Of a stretch of 64,000 bases of DNA, positions 9,696 to 18,594 are shown piece after piece. The translations under genes were made by a program, and so were the position numbers. The DNA is from Lachnoclostridium phytofermentans ISDg. Lineage in GTDB: Bacteria > Bacillota > Clostridia > Lachnospirales > Lachnospiraceae. How positions within the stretch are numbered: position 1 is the first letter of the stretch; every line of letters begins with the position of its first letter. The notes below the pieces were generated by a model. The model did no database searches. It saw nothing but the letters and a program-made list of their open reading frames with translations, and was not told where the DNA came from. The DNA is taken from NCBI RefSeq assembly GCF_000018685.1, contig NC_010001.1, forward strand, positions 266,001 to 330,000. Reading direction: 5' to 3'.

Positions 9696-10031
9696 TTATT
9701 CTTCATCCTCTGCTTCTTCGTCTCCAAACATTTCGTCGAATTCTTCAGAATCTATGAACTCATCAAATGCTTCAGAAACAGCTTCAAATTCAGCATCATC
9801 TTCGATGGACTCTAATTCGATCTCATCACCATTCTGGATGAATTCATATAAGAATACTTCACCCTCTTCTCCAGCATCTTCTGGAAGTAATGCAATGTAT
9901 TGTTTCTCGCCGCATGGGAATACAGCTATAATATCACAAACAACTTCGGTATCGTCCTCTAAAGTTAATGTTACTTGGTCATGAAAAAATTCGTCACTGC
10001 TGCAGTTACAGTCATCGCCATGTTTATCCAT
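9696..10031 (-). CDS. DUF1292 family protein
   Basis: A small, very acidic protein of 111 residues. The segment from about residue 15 to 70 (VTLTLEDDTEVVCDIIAVF...YIALLPED) matches the DUF1292 fold, widespread in Firmicutes and often near yrrK/mreB-type loci. Function is unknown. The N-terminus carries Cys and His residues (HGDDCNC) and the C-terminus is nearly all Asp, Glu and Phe. I chose the ATG at 10031 (MDKHGDD), which has GAGG upstream; a longer ORF exists but extends over the promoter. It stands alone, transcribed from the promoter at 10081-10109. Confidence 0.85.
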   Translation of the reverse strand: MDKHGDDCNCSSDEFFHDQVTLTLEDDTEVVCDIIAVFPCGEKQYIALLPEDAGEEGEVFLYEFIQNGDEIELESIEDDAEFEAVSEAFDEFIDSEEFDEMFGDEEAEDEE

Positions 10032-10080
10032 TTTATATACCTCACTTCTCAAAATTGTGAAAGTTAAATTCCACCATTTG

Positions 10081-10109
10081 ACTATAACAGATTCAATGGA
10101 AAAAAGCAA
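10081..10109 (-). promoter_or_regulatory. sigma-A promoter of the DUF1292 gene
   Basis: On the minus strand TTGCTT (10104-10109), a 17-nt spacer and TATAGT (10081-10086). Confidence 0.6.
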
Positions 10110-10140
10110 GGCTCTACTTTGTATTAGAACACCGAAACAC

Positions 10141-10296
10141 TTGTTCTTTAATTTCTTGAATGCTATAATAAAAAGGATAGTTTCTATGACTTAAGAAAGA
10201 ATAAGAAGAGAACGTTTAAAAGGGTCAAAGCGGATATTTGCAATCCGCTTACACTACTTACTCATAACCTCATTGCCACTACACTAACGAGGTTAA
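10141..10296 (+). promoter_or_regulatory. promoter and structured leader of the DinG-like gene
   Basis: TTGTTC (10141-10146), 17 nt, TATAAT (10164-10169). The leader of about 170 nt holds two hairpins: AAGCGGAT/ATCCGCTT (10228-10251) and TAACCTC/GAGGTTA (10266-10296). Neither is followed by a T run, so a role in stability or translation is more likely than attenuation. Confidence 0.5.
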
Positions 10297-10344
10297 ATTA
10301 GTAATCTGACTCATTACATAGAACTAAGAGATGGGAGAAACCAA

Positions 10345-12903
10345 ATGCCGGATACTGACTTAAAATCGATAAAGATATCTGTTCGTAATCTAGTAGAATT
10401 TATAATGAAATCAGGGGACTTAGATAACTCTGTTGGAAAAAGGGATCCTGATGCCATGCAAGAAGGCAGCAGGCTACATCGAAAGATTCAGCGAAGAATG
10501 GGGCCTGAATATAAGCCAGAAGTGGCACTTCGTGTTACAGTTCCGGTGTCGAGGGAAGATATCGAATTTGAGCTTATTATTGAAGGCAGAGCGGATGGCA
10601 TTATTACGAATATAGAGCCTACTAAGGAGGATAACCCTATTCTGGAGGAAAAACCTACTTTAGAGGAAAAACCTACTTTAGAGGAAAAACCTATTTTGGA
10701 GGGAAAACCTATTTTGGAGGGAAATCCTATTTTGGAGGAAAATCCTACTTTGGGGGAACATCATCCTTCAGAGGAACATCCTTCAAAGCAGAATGGGGCA
10801 GAAGGTAACATCCACGTTATCATTGATGAGATAAAATGTGTTTATGCGGATATCAGTCAGATTACTGAGATGATTCCAGTTCATCGTGCACAAGCTTTAT
10901 GCTATGCCTATATTTATGCCAAGGAGCGAGTACTGGATACAATAAGTATTCAGATTACCTATTGTCATCTTGAAACTGAGGCAATAAGAATTTTATCGGA
11001 AGAACTTAAGTTTAAGGAACTATCAAACTGGTTCCAGAATTTGATACAAGAGTATTGTAAATGGGCGGCATGGCAGATTAAGTGGATGGAGAGCAGAAAT
11101 GAATCCATCAAACAGATTGAATTTCCTTTTGAATATCGCCCTGGACAAAGAGATTTAGTGACTGGCGTTTACCGGACCATAATAAGAGATAAAAAATTAT
11201 ATATAGAAGCACCAACGGGAGTTGGAAAAACCATTTCAACAGTATTTCCGACAGTGAAGGCGATGGGAGAAGGCTTTGTTTCAAAAATCTTTTATCTGAC
11301 TGCCAAGACAATTACACGTACTGTCGCAGAGGATACTTATCAGTTGCTCTTGGAGCGGGGCTTATCGATGAAACTTGTTACGATAACAGCAAAAGATAAG
11401 ATTTGTATCTTAGACAAGCCTAACTGTAATCCGGCCGCATGTGAACGAGCCAAAGGACACTATGACAGAGTAAACGATGCAGTTTTTGATTTATTAACGA
11501 GTGAATCAAGAATATCAAGAGAACTGATTGAGCAGTATGCTATGAAGCATTGTGTATGCCCATTTGAGATGTGTCTTGATGTGACATTATGGGCAGATGG
11601 CATCATATGCGATTATAACTATGCATTTGATCCCAATGTGTATTTAAGAAGATTTTTTGAGAATGATAAGAAACAGGATTATGTTTTTTTGATTGACGAG
11701 GCTCATAACTTAGTAGACAGAGCAAGGGAAATGTACAGTGCTATGCTGTATAAACAGGATTTTTTAACGGTAAAAGGTATTGTAAAAGATAAGTCGAAGA
11801 CAATGGTGAAGAGGCTCGAAGCCTGTAATGAGGTAATGCTTCGGTTAAAGCGTGGTTGTGATGACATAGAAGTATTACAAGATGTGAATGATTTGGTACT
11901 GCCTCTTTTAAGACTTATGTCAGAGTATGAAGAGTTTTTTAAGGAATATGGTGATTTTGAAGGCAGAGAGGTTGTATCACAGCTATTTTTTGATCTACGA
12001 AAATTTCTTGCTATTCATGACATATTAGGGGAGGACTATCTAATCTATTCCGACTATGATGAGAGAGGAGAATTTCGTGTAAAGCTTCTTTGTATGGATC
12101 CTGCAAGAAACTTATTAACCTGTTTAAATAAGGGAAGGAGTTCCATCTTTTTTTCTGCTACATTATTACCAATTACGTATTATAAGGAACAGCTTGGCGG
12201 TTCCGAGGAAGATTATGCTATCTATGCACCCTCTCCATTTGAAGTTTCAAAAAGGCTGCTCATGATAGCAAAAGATGTCAGTACAAAATATACAAGGCGG
12301 GGTCAAGATGAGTATGAGAGGATTGTTTCCTATATCGAAGGCTTTGTAAATGCAAAGGTAGGGAATTATTTTGTGTTCTTTCCTTCTTATCAGATGTTGC
12401 AACAAATCGCCCAATTAAGCGAAGATAGAATCCCAAATCTTTTATTACAAAAGACAAGTATGGGAGAACTAGAGAAAGAGGAATTTTTAGCTGCGTTTGA
12501 GGAAAATCCTACGAATACGAAGGTTGGCTACTGTGTTATGGGAGGAATCTTTTCAGAAGGAATCGACTTAAAGAAAGATCGTTTGATTGGTGCGGTGATT
12601 GTAGGAACGGGATTACCGCAGGTTGGTAACGAAAGAGAATTATTCCGTGGATATTATGATGATCGAAACGGATCTGGTTTTGACCATGCTTACCTTTACC
12701 CGGGGATTAATAAAGTACTTCAATCTGCTGGTAGAGTGATTCGTACGGTCGAAGATAAAGGAGCGATTTTATTGCTTGATGAACGTTTTTTAAATTCTCA
12801 GTACAAAAATCTATTTCCAAGAGAATGGGAGCAGTATGATATCGTAAATCAAGAGAAAATGCAGGAATTATTGGAGGATTTTTGGAGTCAAAAAAACGAA
12901 TAA
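10345..12903 (+). CDS. XPD/DinG-type helicase with N-terminal PD-(D/E)XK-like nuclease domain
   Basis: An 852-residue superfamily 2 helicase. The C-terminal part has Walker A (EAPTGVGKT, near residue 290), four cysteines in the XPD-type iron-sulfur region (CILDKPNC, AAC, HCVCPFEMC) and the DEAH box (451-454). The first 230 residues look like a RecB-type nuclease: GSRLHRKIQRR, GRADGII, then DEIK and QALCYAY. The fusion suggests coupled unwinding and cleavage in repair. A 21-bp tandem array encodes repeated PILEEKPTLEEK units (residues 93-145) inside the nuclease domain, between its metal-ligand motifs, as a loop expansion. The start ATG has GGGAGAA upstream. Substrate and pathway are unknown. 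Confidence 0.85.
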   Translation: MPDTDLKSIKISVRNLVEFIMKSGDLDNSVGKRDPDAMQEGSRLHRKIQRRMGPEYKPEVALRVTVPVSREDIEFELIIEGRADGIITNIEPTKEDNPILEEKPTLEEKPTLEEKPILEGKPILEGNPILEENPTLGEHHPSEEHPSKQNGAEGNIHVIIDEIKCVYADISQITEMIPVHRAQALCYAYIYAKERVLDTISIQITYCHLETEAIRILSEELKFKELSNWFQNLIQEYCKWAAWQIKWMESRNESIKQIEFPFEYRPGQRDLVTGVYRTIIRDKKLYIEAPTGVGKTISTVFPTVKAMGEGFVSKIFYLTAKTITRTVAEDTYQLLLERGLSMKLVTITAKDKICILDKPNCNPAACERAKGHYDRVNDAVFDLLTSESRISRELIEQYAMKHCVCPFEMCLDVTLWADGIICDYNYAFDPNVYLRRFFENDKKQDYVFLIDEAHNLVDRAREMYSAMLYKQDFLTVKGIVKDKSKTMVKRLEACNEVMLRLKRGCDDIEVLQDVNDLVLPLLRLMSEYEEFFKEYGDFEGREVVSQLFFDLRKFLAIHDILGEDYLIYSDYDERGEFRVKLLCMDPARNLLTCLNKGRSSIFFSATLLPITYYKEQLGGSEEDYAIYAPSPFEVSKRLLMIAKDVSTKYTRRGQDEYERIVSYIEGFVNAKVGNYFVFFPSYQMLQQIAQLSEDRIPNLLLQKTSMGELEKEEFLAAFEENPTNTKVGYCVMGGIFSEGIDLKKDRLIGAVIVGTGLPQVGNERELFRGYYDDRNGSGFDHAYLYPGINKVLQSAGRVIRTVEDKGAILLLDERFLNSQYKNLFPREWEQYDIVNQEKMQELLEDFWSQKNE
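10621..10790 (+). repeat. 21-bp coding minisatellite in the DinG-like gene
   Basis: About six to seven 21-bp units (consensus near CCTATTYTGGAGGAAAAA) keep frame and encode heptads such as KPTLEEK. The DNA unit itself contains a GGAGGA core. Copy number is likely to vary between strains. Confidence 0.85.
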
Positions 12904-12949
12904 CCTAAGAAAAATTTTTCTATGGGTTATTCGTTTCTAGCTTTTATTG

Positions 12950-13094
12950 ATATTAACTTCCAGGCAACTACGTTGATATCTAGGCTTATATTAACTTCTA
13001 GACTACTATATTGATTCTAGGCTTATATTAACTTCTAGACTACTATATTGACTTTTAGGTTATTATATTAACTTCTAGGTTATTATATTAACTT
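12950..13094. repeat. 19-21-bp tandem array overlapping the 3' end of the lipid kinase gene
   Basis: About seven degenerate units related to TTCTAGGTTATTATATTAAC fill the gap between the converging helicase and kinase genes. The last unit includes the final codons (VNIIT) and the stop of the minus-strand gene, so the array probably grew from the gene end. Confidence 0.75.
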
Positions 13095-13992
13095 GTTCAC
13101 TGGTACAACGAAGTGTTAAATCTGTATGTTCTCCAAGCACTTCACCATCCGTATGAACATATAACGGGGATTGCGTGTGAATAGATACAGAGCTACAAGT
13201 AATCATCTGAACACCTTTAATCTTGGTATGCTTGCCCAAAAAGATGGTTGGCATTACAAATAATATTTTTAACTTTGGAATATTTGATACCAAACAAATA
13301 GAAAGTTTTCGATCATTATCACTGGCATCGGGAGCCATCAATAATCCACCACCTTCACATTTGTGGATGAGGGATGCCATAAATATTAAGTTTTTAACGG
13401 AATAAGTGATACCATCTGCTATTACAGTAGCATCGCATGGCTTATTTGCGAAGATTTCTTTTACTCCTATTAAGAAGTAAGTCAATTTGCCTATCCCAAT
13501 TTTATTTAGAAAATTTTTAATCTTTGTTGTTTGAGCAACTTGACAAATTGCAGCATCGTAACCAATCCCTGAGCTAACTGAAAATCTTCTAGGTAATCCA
13601 TCTTCGAATGTTACTTGTCCATGATCAACGGCACGTATCTTTCTTGGATTTAATACTCTATCTAGTGCCTCCGCTGGATTTTTTGGTAATAATAATCCAC
13701 GGGCAAGATCATTACTAGAGCCCATTGGTATGTAACCAAGTAGGACGTCTTCATAATTATCAATACCGTTAATCACTTCATTAGCGGTTCCGTCTCCACC
13801 GACAATAACAATTGTTTTTCTTTCGTTATCTATTGTACAGATTTCTTTTGCGATTTGGGTAGCATGGCCATGTCCGGTCGTAAAGTACTCTTTGTAATTT
13901 ATGCTTTCGTTCTCTAAACGTTGTCTTAACCCTTGCCATAATTCTTTGGCTTTTCCAGTTTTGGAATGTGGGTTTATGATAAAGTGATACAT
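13075..13992 (-). CDS. diacylglycerol kinase family lipid kinase (YegS/BmrU/DgkB type)
   Basis: A 305-residue member of the DAGK catalytic family. It has the nucleotide-binding signature GGDGTANEVING near residue 65 and the MGSSNDLARGL motif near residue 95. These enzymes phosphorylate diacylglycerol or related lipids at the membrane surface and recycle lipids into phospholipid synthesis. Length is normal for the family. The start ATG is preceded by AAAAGGAG. It is a single gene, convergent with the helicase. The exact lipid substrate cannot be inferred; a retinol- or ceramide-like substrate is unlikely in this organism. Confidence 0.88.
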   Translation of the reverse strand: MYHFIINPHSKTGKAKELWQGLRQRLENESINYKEYFTTGHGHATQIAKEICTIDNERKTIVIVGGDGTANEVINGIDNYEDVLLGYIPMGSSNDLARGLLLPKNPAEALDRVLNPRKIRAVDHGQVTFEDGLPRRFSVSSGIGYDAAICQVAQTTKIKNFLNKIGIGKLTYFLIGVKEIFANKPCDATVIADGITYSVKNLIFMASLIHKCEGGGLLMAPDASDNDRKLSICLVSNIPKLKILFVMPTIFLGKHTKIKGVQMITCSSVSIHTQSPLYVHTDGEVLGEHTDLTLRCTSEQVNIIT

Positions 13993-14158
13993 TCGCGCTC
14001 CTTTTCATGCTGAGTTTCAATGTAAAACTACAGCAAATGGGAAAATTATATACTTATCTTATCCAATTTAAATCGGGATGTCAACAGAACTTTCCGACAG
14101 ATATGGTAGAAATATGTTATTCATCTAAGGTTCATAAAAGCAGGCTATTCTTGTTGCA

Positions 14159-14237
14159 AAAATTATAAATTAAGAAGGAAAAATTATAAATTAAGGAGGG
14201 GAATATTATAATTCAAGGAGGAAAATGTTGTAATTTT
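14159..14237 (+). repeat. 21-bp tandem array upstream of the DUF885 gene
   Basis: Three and a half units of AAAATTATAAATTAAGGAGG end within the promoter -35 region (TTGTAA at 14228). Each unit carries an AAGGAGG-like core, giving repeated Shine-Dalgarno look-alikes with no start codon behind them. The rest of the gap 13993-14344 shows no gene. Confidence 0.7.
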
Positions 14238-14255
14238 ACTAAATTACGGTATAAT
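14228..14255 (+). promoter_or_regulatory. sigma-A promoter of the DUF885 lipoprotein gene
   Basis: TTGTAA (14228-14233), a 16-nt spacer and TATAAT (14250-14255), about 90 nt upstream of the start. Confidence 0.6.
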
Positions 14256-14344
14256 TACAAAAAAGAATGCTATATAAATTGCTATCGTTAGAGTACATAG
14301 TATGAAAAACTTTACACTAGCAGAAGACAATAAAGGAGGAGTAT

Positions 14345-16126
14345 ATGAAAGATCTAAAAAAAAGAGGTAAGCAAGGCTTAGTTACCATTGCGTTAAGTTT
14401 ATCGATTTTGGTAACGGGCTGTGCGAACAAGGAGAAACCCAAAGACTTAACATTTGAAGATTATAGCAATCAGATGTTTCAGGAGATAGTTTCATCAAGT
14501 GCAATAACATATTCTCAATTTATAGAAGATCCAGAGAATTTCGGTATAACAGAGTATGATCATGTTCTGGCAACATTAAGTAAGAAGGAATATGATAAAT
14601 CTATCAAGCAGTGTGAGGAAGATTTAGCACAACTTTTGAAATTTGACTATGATACCTTAACAACAGCTCAAAAAATTGATTATGACATTACGAAGGGAAT
14701 GCTGGAACGAAGCATTGCTTCGAAAGATTCTTACTATTATAGTGAGCCACTTTCTCCGCTTGATGGAGATCATATTACGCTATCAGGGATTGTTAGCTTG
14801 TATGGTAATCGTTATTTTCAAACCTTAGTTGAAAAAGAAAAGGGAAACAAGAAAGAGGTCGAAAAATTTTTCGAAATCTATGAAATGATTGGAAAGTACT
14901 TTAATGAAGTCGCTCAGTATGAAAAAGAGAAAGCAAAAGCAGGGCTTTTTATGAATTCATCACGAGCAGAAGTTGTACGAAAGGCTTGTCTTAGTGTAGT
15001 GAATAACAATGCTTCGGATTATAAAAAGACTTTTCAGGAAGAGGTAACTAAGTTAAGTTTTCTAAGCGATAGTGAAAAGAAGGAACTAATTGAACAAAGC
15101 GATTCTTTAGTTGAAAAGCATATCGTACCTGCATATCAGAAACTAGTTGACACCATGAATGATTTAAAAGATCAGGGTGGGAAATCAAAAGGATTCTATG
15201 AAACAGAAGCAGGAAAAATCTATTATGAGAATCTCCTTAAGTCTACTTGTAGTGTGAATGCAACTCCAGAAGAATTAATGAAGTTGTTGGAGGAGAATCT
15301 TGCTGTATTTGTGAACGAAAAAGATCAGATTTTAGCTGACCATCCGAATATTGAGAATGAAATAGTTATAAGTGCGAGACAGTGGCCTGATGCAGAAAGT
15401 ATCACAAAGATGTTATCAAATAAAGCAAAAGAAGATTTCCCTGATGCAGACTTAGCGTGGGGAGTGAAAGAAATGCCAACTTGTATGAATAGTTTTGCGG
15501 GTGGATTATTCTATCCATTTGCAATCGATTCGACATTAAAGGAGGAGTATATCTATCTTGGAACTATGAATGCTCCTGGGACTTTATCATTCCTACAAGT
15601 ATTGGCGCATGAAGGAGTACCTGGACATCTTTTTCACTATAATTATTTAAATGATATTGGTACGACAGACTACCGAAAAGTCTTAGCATGGGCAGGTACA
15701 GGATTGGTTGGATATCTAGAAGGTTGGACGACATATGTTGAAGAAATAGGATACTCCTACGGTGGATTGTCAGATGTTCAAGCAAGAGAAGCTCAGCTGA
15801 ATCGTTTAATAGAAATTACATTAGTCACTATGGTTGATATCGGTGTGAATTATTACGGCTGGGAAAATGACAAGATTTCTGAAGTAATCAGCCAATATGC
15901 ACCACAATACCTGATTATGAGTACTTATATTAAGAGTATTGTTGAGGAATCGCCAGGTTTATATAGTTCTTATGCGGTTGGATATCTTTATACAAAGCAT
16001 ATTATCGATGCAATCAATGAGAAATCAGGTGGTACAATGAGTAAAAAAGAAGTTCACGAGAAATATTTGAGTGTTGGACCGGTGACCTATGATATCTTAA
16101 TGAGAGAGTTAGGGGTAGCACAGTAA
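14345..16126 (+). CDS. DUF885 family lipoprotein, probable metallopeptidase
   Basis: A 593-residue exported protein. Residues 1-26 form a lipoprotein signal with lipobox VTGC (Cys26). The mature part matches DUF885, with the metal-site-like motif AHEGVPGHLFH near residue 420 that defines the family (HExxPGH). DUF885 proteins are considered zinc-peptidase-like, and some are annotated as peptidases. It should sit on the outer face of the membrane. The ATG is 6 nt after AAGGAGGAG. It is monocistronic, with its own promoter and the terminator at 16138. Substrate is unknown. Confidence 0.88.
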   Translation: MKDLKKRGKQGLVTIALSLSILVTGCANKEKPKDLTFEDYSNQMFQEIVSSSAITYSQFIEDPENFGITEYDHVLATLSKKEYDKSIKQCEEDLAQLLKFDYDTLTTAQKIDYDITKGMLERSIASKDSYYYSEPLSPLDGDHITLSGIVSLYGNRYFQTLVEKEKGNKKEVEKFFEIYEMIGKYFNEVAQYEKEKAKAGLFMNSSRAEVVRKACLSVVNNNASDYKKTFQEEVTKLSFLSDSEKKELIEQSDSLVEKHIVPAYQKLVDTMNDLKDQGGKSKGFYETEAGKIYYENLLKSTCSVNATPEELMKLLEENLAVFVNEKDQILADHPNIENEIVISARQWPDAESITKMLSNKAKEDFPDADLAWGVKEMPTCMNSFAGGLFYPFAIDSTLKEEYIYLGTMNAPGTLSFLQVLAHEGVPGHLFHYNYLNDIGTTDYRKVLAWAGTGLVGYLEGWTTYVEEIGYSYGGLSDVQAREAQLNRLIEITLVTMVDIGVNYYGWENDKISEVISQYAPQYLIMSTYIKSIVEESPGLYSSYAVGYLYTKHIIDAINEKSGGTMSKKEVHEKYLSVGPVTYDILMRELGVAQ

Positions 16127-16137
16127 TTCATGATTAG

Positions 16138-16165
16138 AAAAAGCACGCGAAGCGTGCTTTTTCTT
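16138..16165. terminator. bidirectional terminator, identical copy of the one at 9635
   Basis: AAAAAGCACGC-GAA-GCGTGCTTTTT followed by CTTATTT. It lies between the converging DUF885 and sugar kinase genes. The match to the 9635 element extends beyond the hairpin into the flank. Confidence 0.8.
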
Positions 16166-16191
16166 ATTTAAACTATACATATCTTTTCAAA

Positions 16192-17226
16192 CTAACGATT
16201 CATCTCGCTCTGAGGCCCAATGTTTTGATGGGAGGAGATGATTTTTTGTATTTCTTTTAAATCAGTGGATGGTAAGTCTCCAGGAATGGTATTCTTCACT
16301 GCGCTTGCAGCATTACCGATTTCAAGAGCCTTTTGGCAGTCATCATATGCTAACAATCCGTAAAGAACACCAGATACATAAGCATCTCCACTTCCGATGC
16401 GGTCAATGACTTCTATATTCTGATATGGTGCCTCTTCGTAGAATTTATCTTCTACTGCATTATATATTGTGGAACCAAAGGTATGCTTCTTCGGACTAAT
16501 TACGATACGTTCTGTTGTTGCTACAATTTTTATATTAAAATCTTCGGTATAGGATTTCATGATTTCTTTAATTGTACCGGTTTTGCCAAATGTTCGGCGA
16601 GAAGTTTCTTCGGATACAAATAAGATATCAACATATGGGAGGATTCGCTCAATGTATTCCTTTGCGGTTGCTTCATCCCAAAGGTTTGCGCGGTAATTTA
16701 CATCAAAAGAGATAAGCGCTCCTTGTTCTTTAAACTTCTTAATGCACTCTTCTGTAACGTCCCTAGTTTGAGGGGATAGTGCTAAGGTAATACCGCATGT
16801 ATGGAATAATTTGGTGGATGAGAAAGTGCTTTCTGGAATATCATCCATGGAAATCGTGTTGATGGAAGAGTTTCGTCTGTCATAAACTACAGAAGATTTT
16901 CTAGGATATGCTCCATTCTCATAAAAATAGATTCCTAGTCTAGCGTCTCTGCTTTCATCGAAGATAAGGCAGTCATCACTGACGCCACAGAAACGAAGGT
17001 GATTCTTTACATAAGTACCGATGTCGTTTTGTGGGACTTTTGAAATAATACCAGTACGAAGTCCCATCATAGAAATTCCAGATACAACATTTAATTCCGC
17101 GCCACCAGCGCATTTTTCAAATGTATCTCCACGTACAATACGCTCATTGGAGGGAGCAGAAAGTCTTAATAAGATCTCTCCTAAAGCAAGTGCGTCAAAT
17201 TCGCGATTTTCATTAACCGTCAGCAT
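16192..17226 (-). CDS. PfkB family sugar kinase (2-keto-3-deoxygluconate kinase-like)
   Basis: A 344-residue ribokinase/PfkB-fold kinase. The second PfkB signature is seen in DRIGSGDAYVSG near residue 270, where Asp is the catalytic base. The N-terminal GEILLRLSAP and GGAELNV motifs resemble 2-keto-3-deoxygluconate kinases of the pectin and uronate pathway. I start it at the ATG at 17226 (MLTVNENREF) because GGGAGG lies 7 nt upstream; an upstream ATG would overlap the operator region. Expression is likely sugar-controlled, since a perfect cre-like palindrome lies just downstream of the promoter. Another hexose or 2-keto-gluconate as substrate is possible. Confidence 0.82.
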   Translation of the reverse strand: MLTVNENREFDALALGEILLRLSAPSNERIVRGDTFEKCAGGAELNVVSGISMMGLRTGIISKVPQNDIGTYVKNHLRFCGVSDDCLIFDESRDARLGIYFYENGAYPRKSSVVYDRRNSSINTISMDDIPESTFSSTKLFHTCGITLALSPQTRDVTEECIKKFKEQGALISFDVNYRANLWDEATAKEYIERILPYVDILFVSEETSRRTFGKTGTIKEIMKSYTEDFNIKIVATTERIVISPKKHTFGSTIYNAVEDKFYEEAPYQNIEVIDRIGSGDAYVSGVLYGLLAYDDCQKALEIGNAASAVKNTIPGDLPSTDLKEIQKIISSHQNIGPQSEMNR

Positions 17227-17251
17227 ACAAATTACCTCCCATTCATTCAAA

Positions 17252-17267
17252 ATGTAAACGCTTACAT
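17252..17267 (-). promoter_or_regulatory. cre-like operator (CcpA or other LacI-family regulator)
   Basis: ATGTAAACGCTTACAT is a perfect palindrome and fits the cre consensus WTGNNARCGNWWWCAW at every position. It lies downstream of the -10 box, roughly at +6 to +21, where a bound repressor would block elongation or initiation. Confidence 0.75.
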
Positions 17268-17279
17268 TTAGTTATCTCA

Positions 17280-17307
17280 ATTATACTTTAAATAAATTAG
17301 ATGTCAA
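17280..17307 (-). promoter_or_regulatory. sigma-A promoter of the sugar kinase gene
   Basis: On the minus strand TTGACA (17302-17307), a 16-nt spacer and TATAAT (17280-17285): both hexamers are perfect. From here to 17703 I see no gene and only AT-rich sequence. Confidence 0.8.
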
Positions 17308-17703
17308 GAAAATAACGTCAGGATTCGAGTTTTAACGTCAGAATTCGAGTTTTTAAATTAGTTTGAAACTTTTCTTTAGAACATATTATCTAACTTAAGG
17401 TGCCCTAAAAATAGGAATCGATTTAATGTTAATGAAAAAGTAATAACAGAATTGGCTTTATCACACTTTCTACTTATATTATGGCAATAAAGAAACGTAT
17501 TGCAAGATTTAAAAGTCCACATAATAATTTTTGAAAAAAATTTAAAATTAGGTGTAACTTTTTTTGTTACTAGCCGAATAATAGATGTCGACATGAAAAT
17601 AAGAATATGAAAATGGAAGAAAAAGTTGTGATTCAGTCACACGAAGATTACAAAAGAAAAGAGAATAAGAAAATTTTTGATGGATTAAAGGAGAGAGAAA
17701 ACA

Positions 17704-18357
17704 ATGAGAAATAAAAAATTAATGGCATTATCTTTAGTAGCAGTATTAGCATTCACAGCATGTGGTAAGAAAGAAACAAATGAACCAACACCTACACCAA
17801 CAGTAGCACCAACAGAAACACCAGCGGCAACTGAGACACCAACTGAGACACCAGCGGAACCTGGTACAGATGGATCTGGAGAGGAATTAGGAGCAACAGA
17901 ACTTACAAGCAATGAGACTCTTGATAAGATTCATGAGGAAGTAAAGGCAGCTTATGGTGATAATTATCTTCCAAATATGCCATTCACTGTTGAAAACTTA
18001 GATGAAATGTTTGGCATAAAGGCTGATTGGTATGATGCAGCGATTGCAGAAGGTCCTATGATGAGCGCTCACGTTGATAAATTAATCGGTATTCATGTAA
18101 CAGAAGGTAATTTAGAGAATGTACAGAACGCATTAAATGAATATCAGAAAAAAATAGCTACTGATATCCAATACCCAATGAACTTACCAAAGGTTCAAGC
18201 TTCTGTAGTTGAAACAGCTGGAGACTATGTATTCTTCGTAATGCTTGGTACAATTGATGAGATGAAATACACAGAAGATAGTGATATGATTAAAGCTTTT
18301 GGTGAGCAGAATCAGATTGCAGTAGATATTATTAAGAAAAATATTGAAGCAAAGTAA
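17704..18357 (+). CDS. DUF4358 family lipoprotein
   Basis: A 217-residue lipoprotein. Residues 1-20 are a signal with lipobox FTAC (Cys20). A low-complexity linker rich in Pro, Thr and Glu follows (residues 25-62, repeated TPTETPA), then a globular domain of about 145 residues that looks like DUF4358, common in Lachnospiraceae and of unknown function. The long P/T/E linker is typical of surface lipoproteins that must span the wall. AAGGAGAGAG lies about 7 nt before the ATG. It precedes a sigma factor gene, but the terminator at 18481 separates them. Confidence 0.75.
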   Translation: MRNKKLMALSLVAVLAFTACGKKETNEPTPTPTVAPTETPAATETPTETPAEPGTDGSGEELGATELTSNETLDKIHEEVKAAYGDNYLPNMPFTVENLDEMFGIKADWYDAAIAEGPMMSAHVDKLIGIHVTEGNLENVQNALNEYQKKIATDIQYPMNLPKVQASVVETAGDYVFFVMLGTIDEMKYTEDSDMIKAFGEQNQIAVDIIKKNIEAK

Positions 18358-18480
18358 AAACTAAATCTAAATGAAGAATATAGCTTAAGTTTAAGCATTG
18401 TCGACATCTGCAATTTGTAACACTACCGTTGCAAACGCATTCATTCATAAAAGTATACAATTTTGAAATACTATTAATGG

Positions 18481-18549
18481 AGCGTCGCAGTATTGCCAGT
18501 GAGTGTTGAGGCATTCCTTTGGTTCTACTGTGGCGCTTTATAAATTTTT
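18481..18549 (+). terminator. terminator between the lipoprotein and sigma factor genes
   Basis: AGCGTCGCAGTA (18481-18492) pairs with TACTGTGGCGCTT (18526-18538) using two G-U pairs. An inner stem TGCC/GGCA and a T-rich tail complete it. Confidence 0.6.
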
Positions 18550-18594
18550 GTGTTATACTGATGGACGCGCGTTACGAATGCAAAGGCAGAGAGG

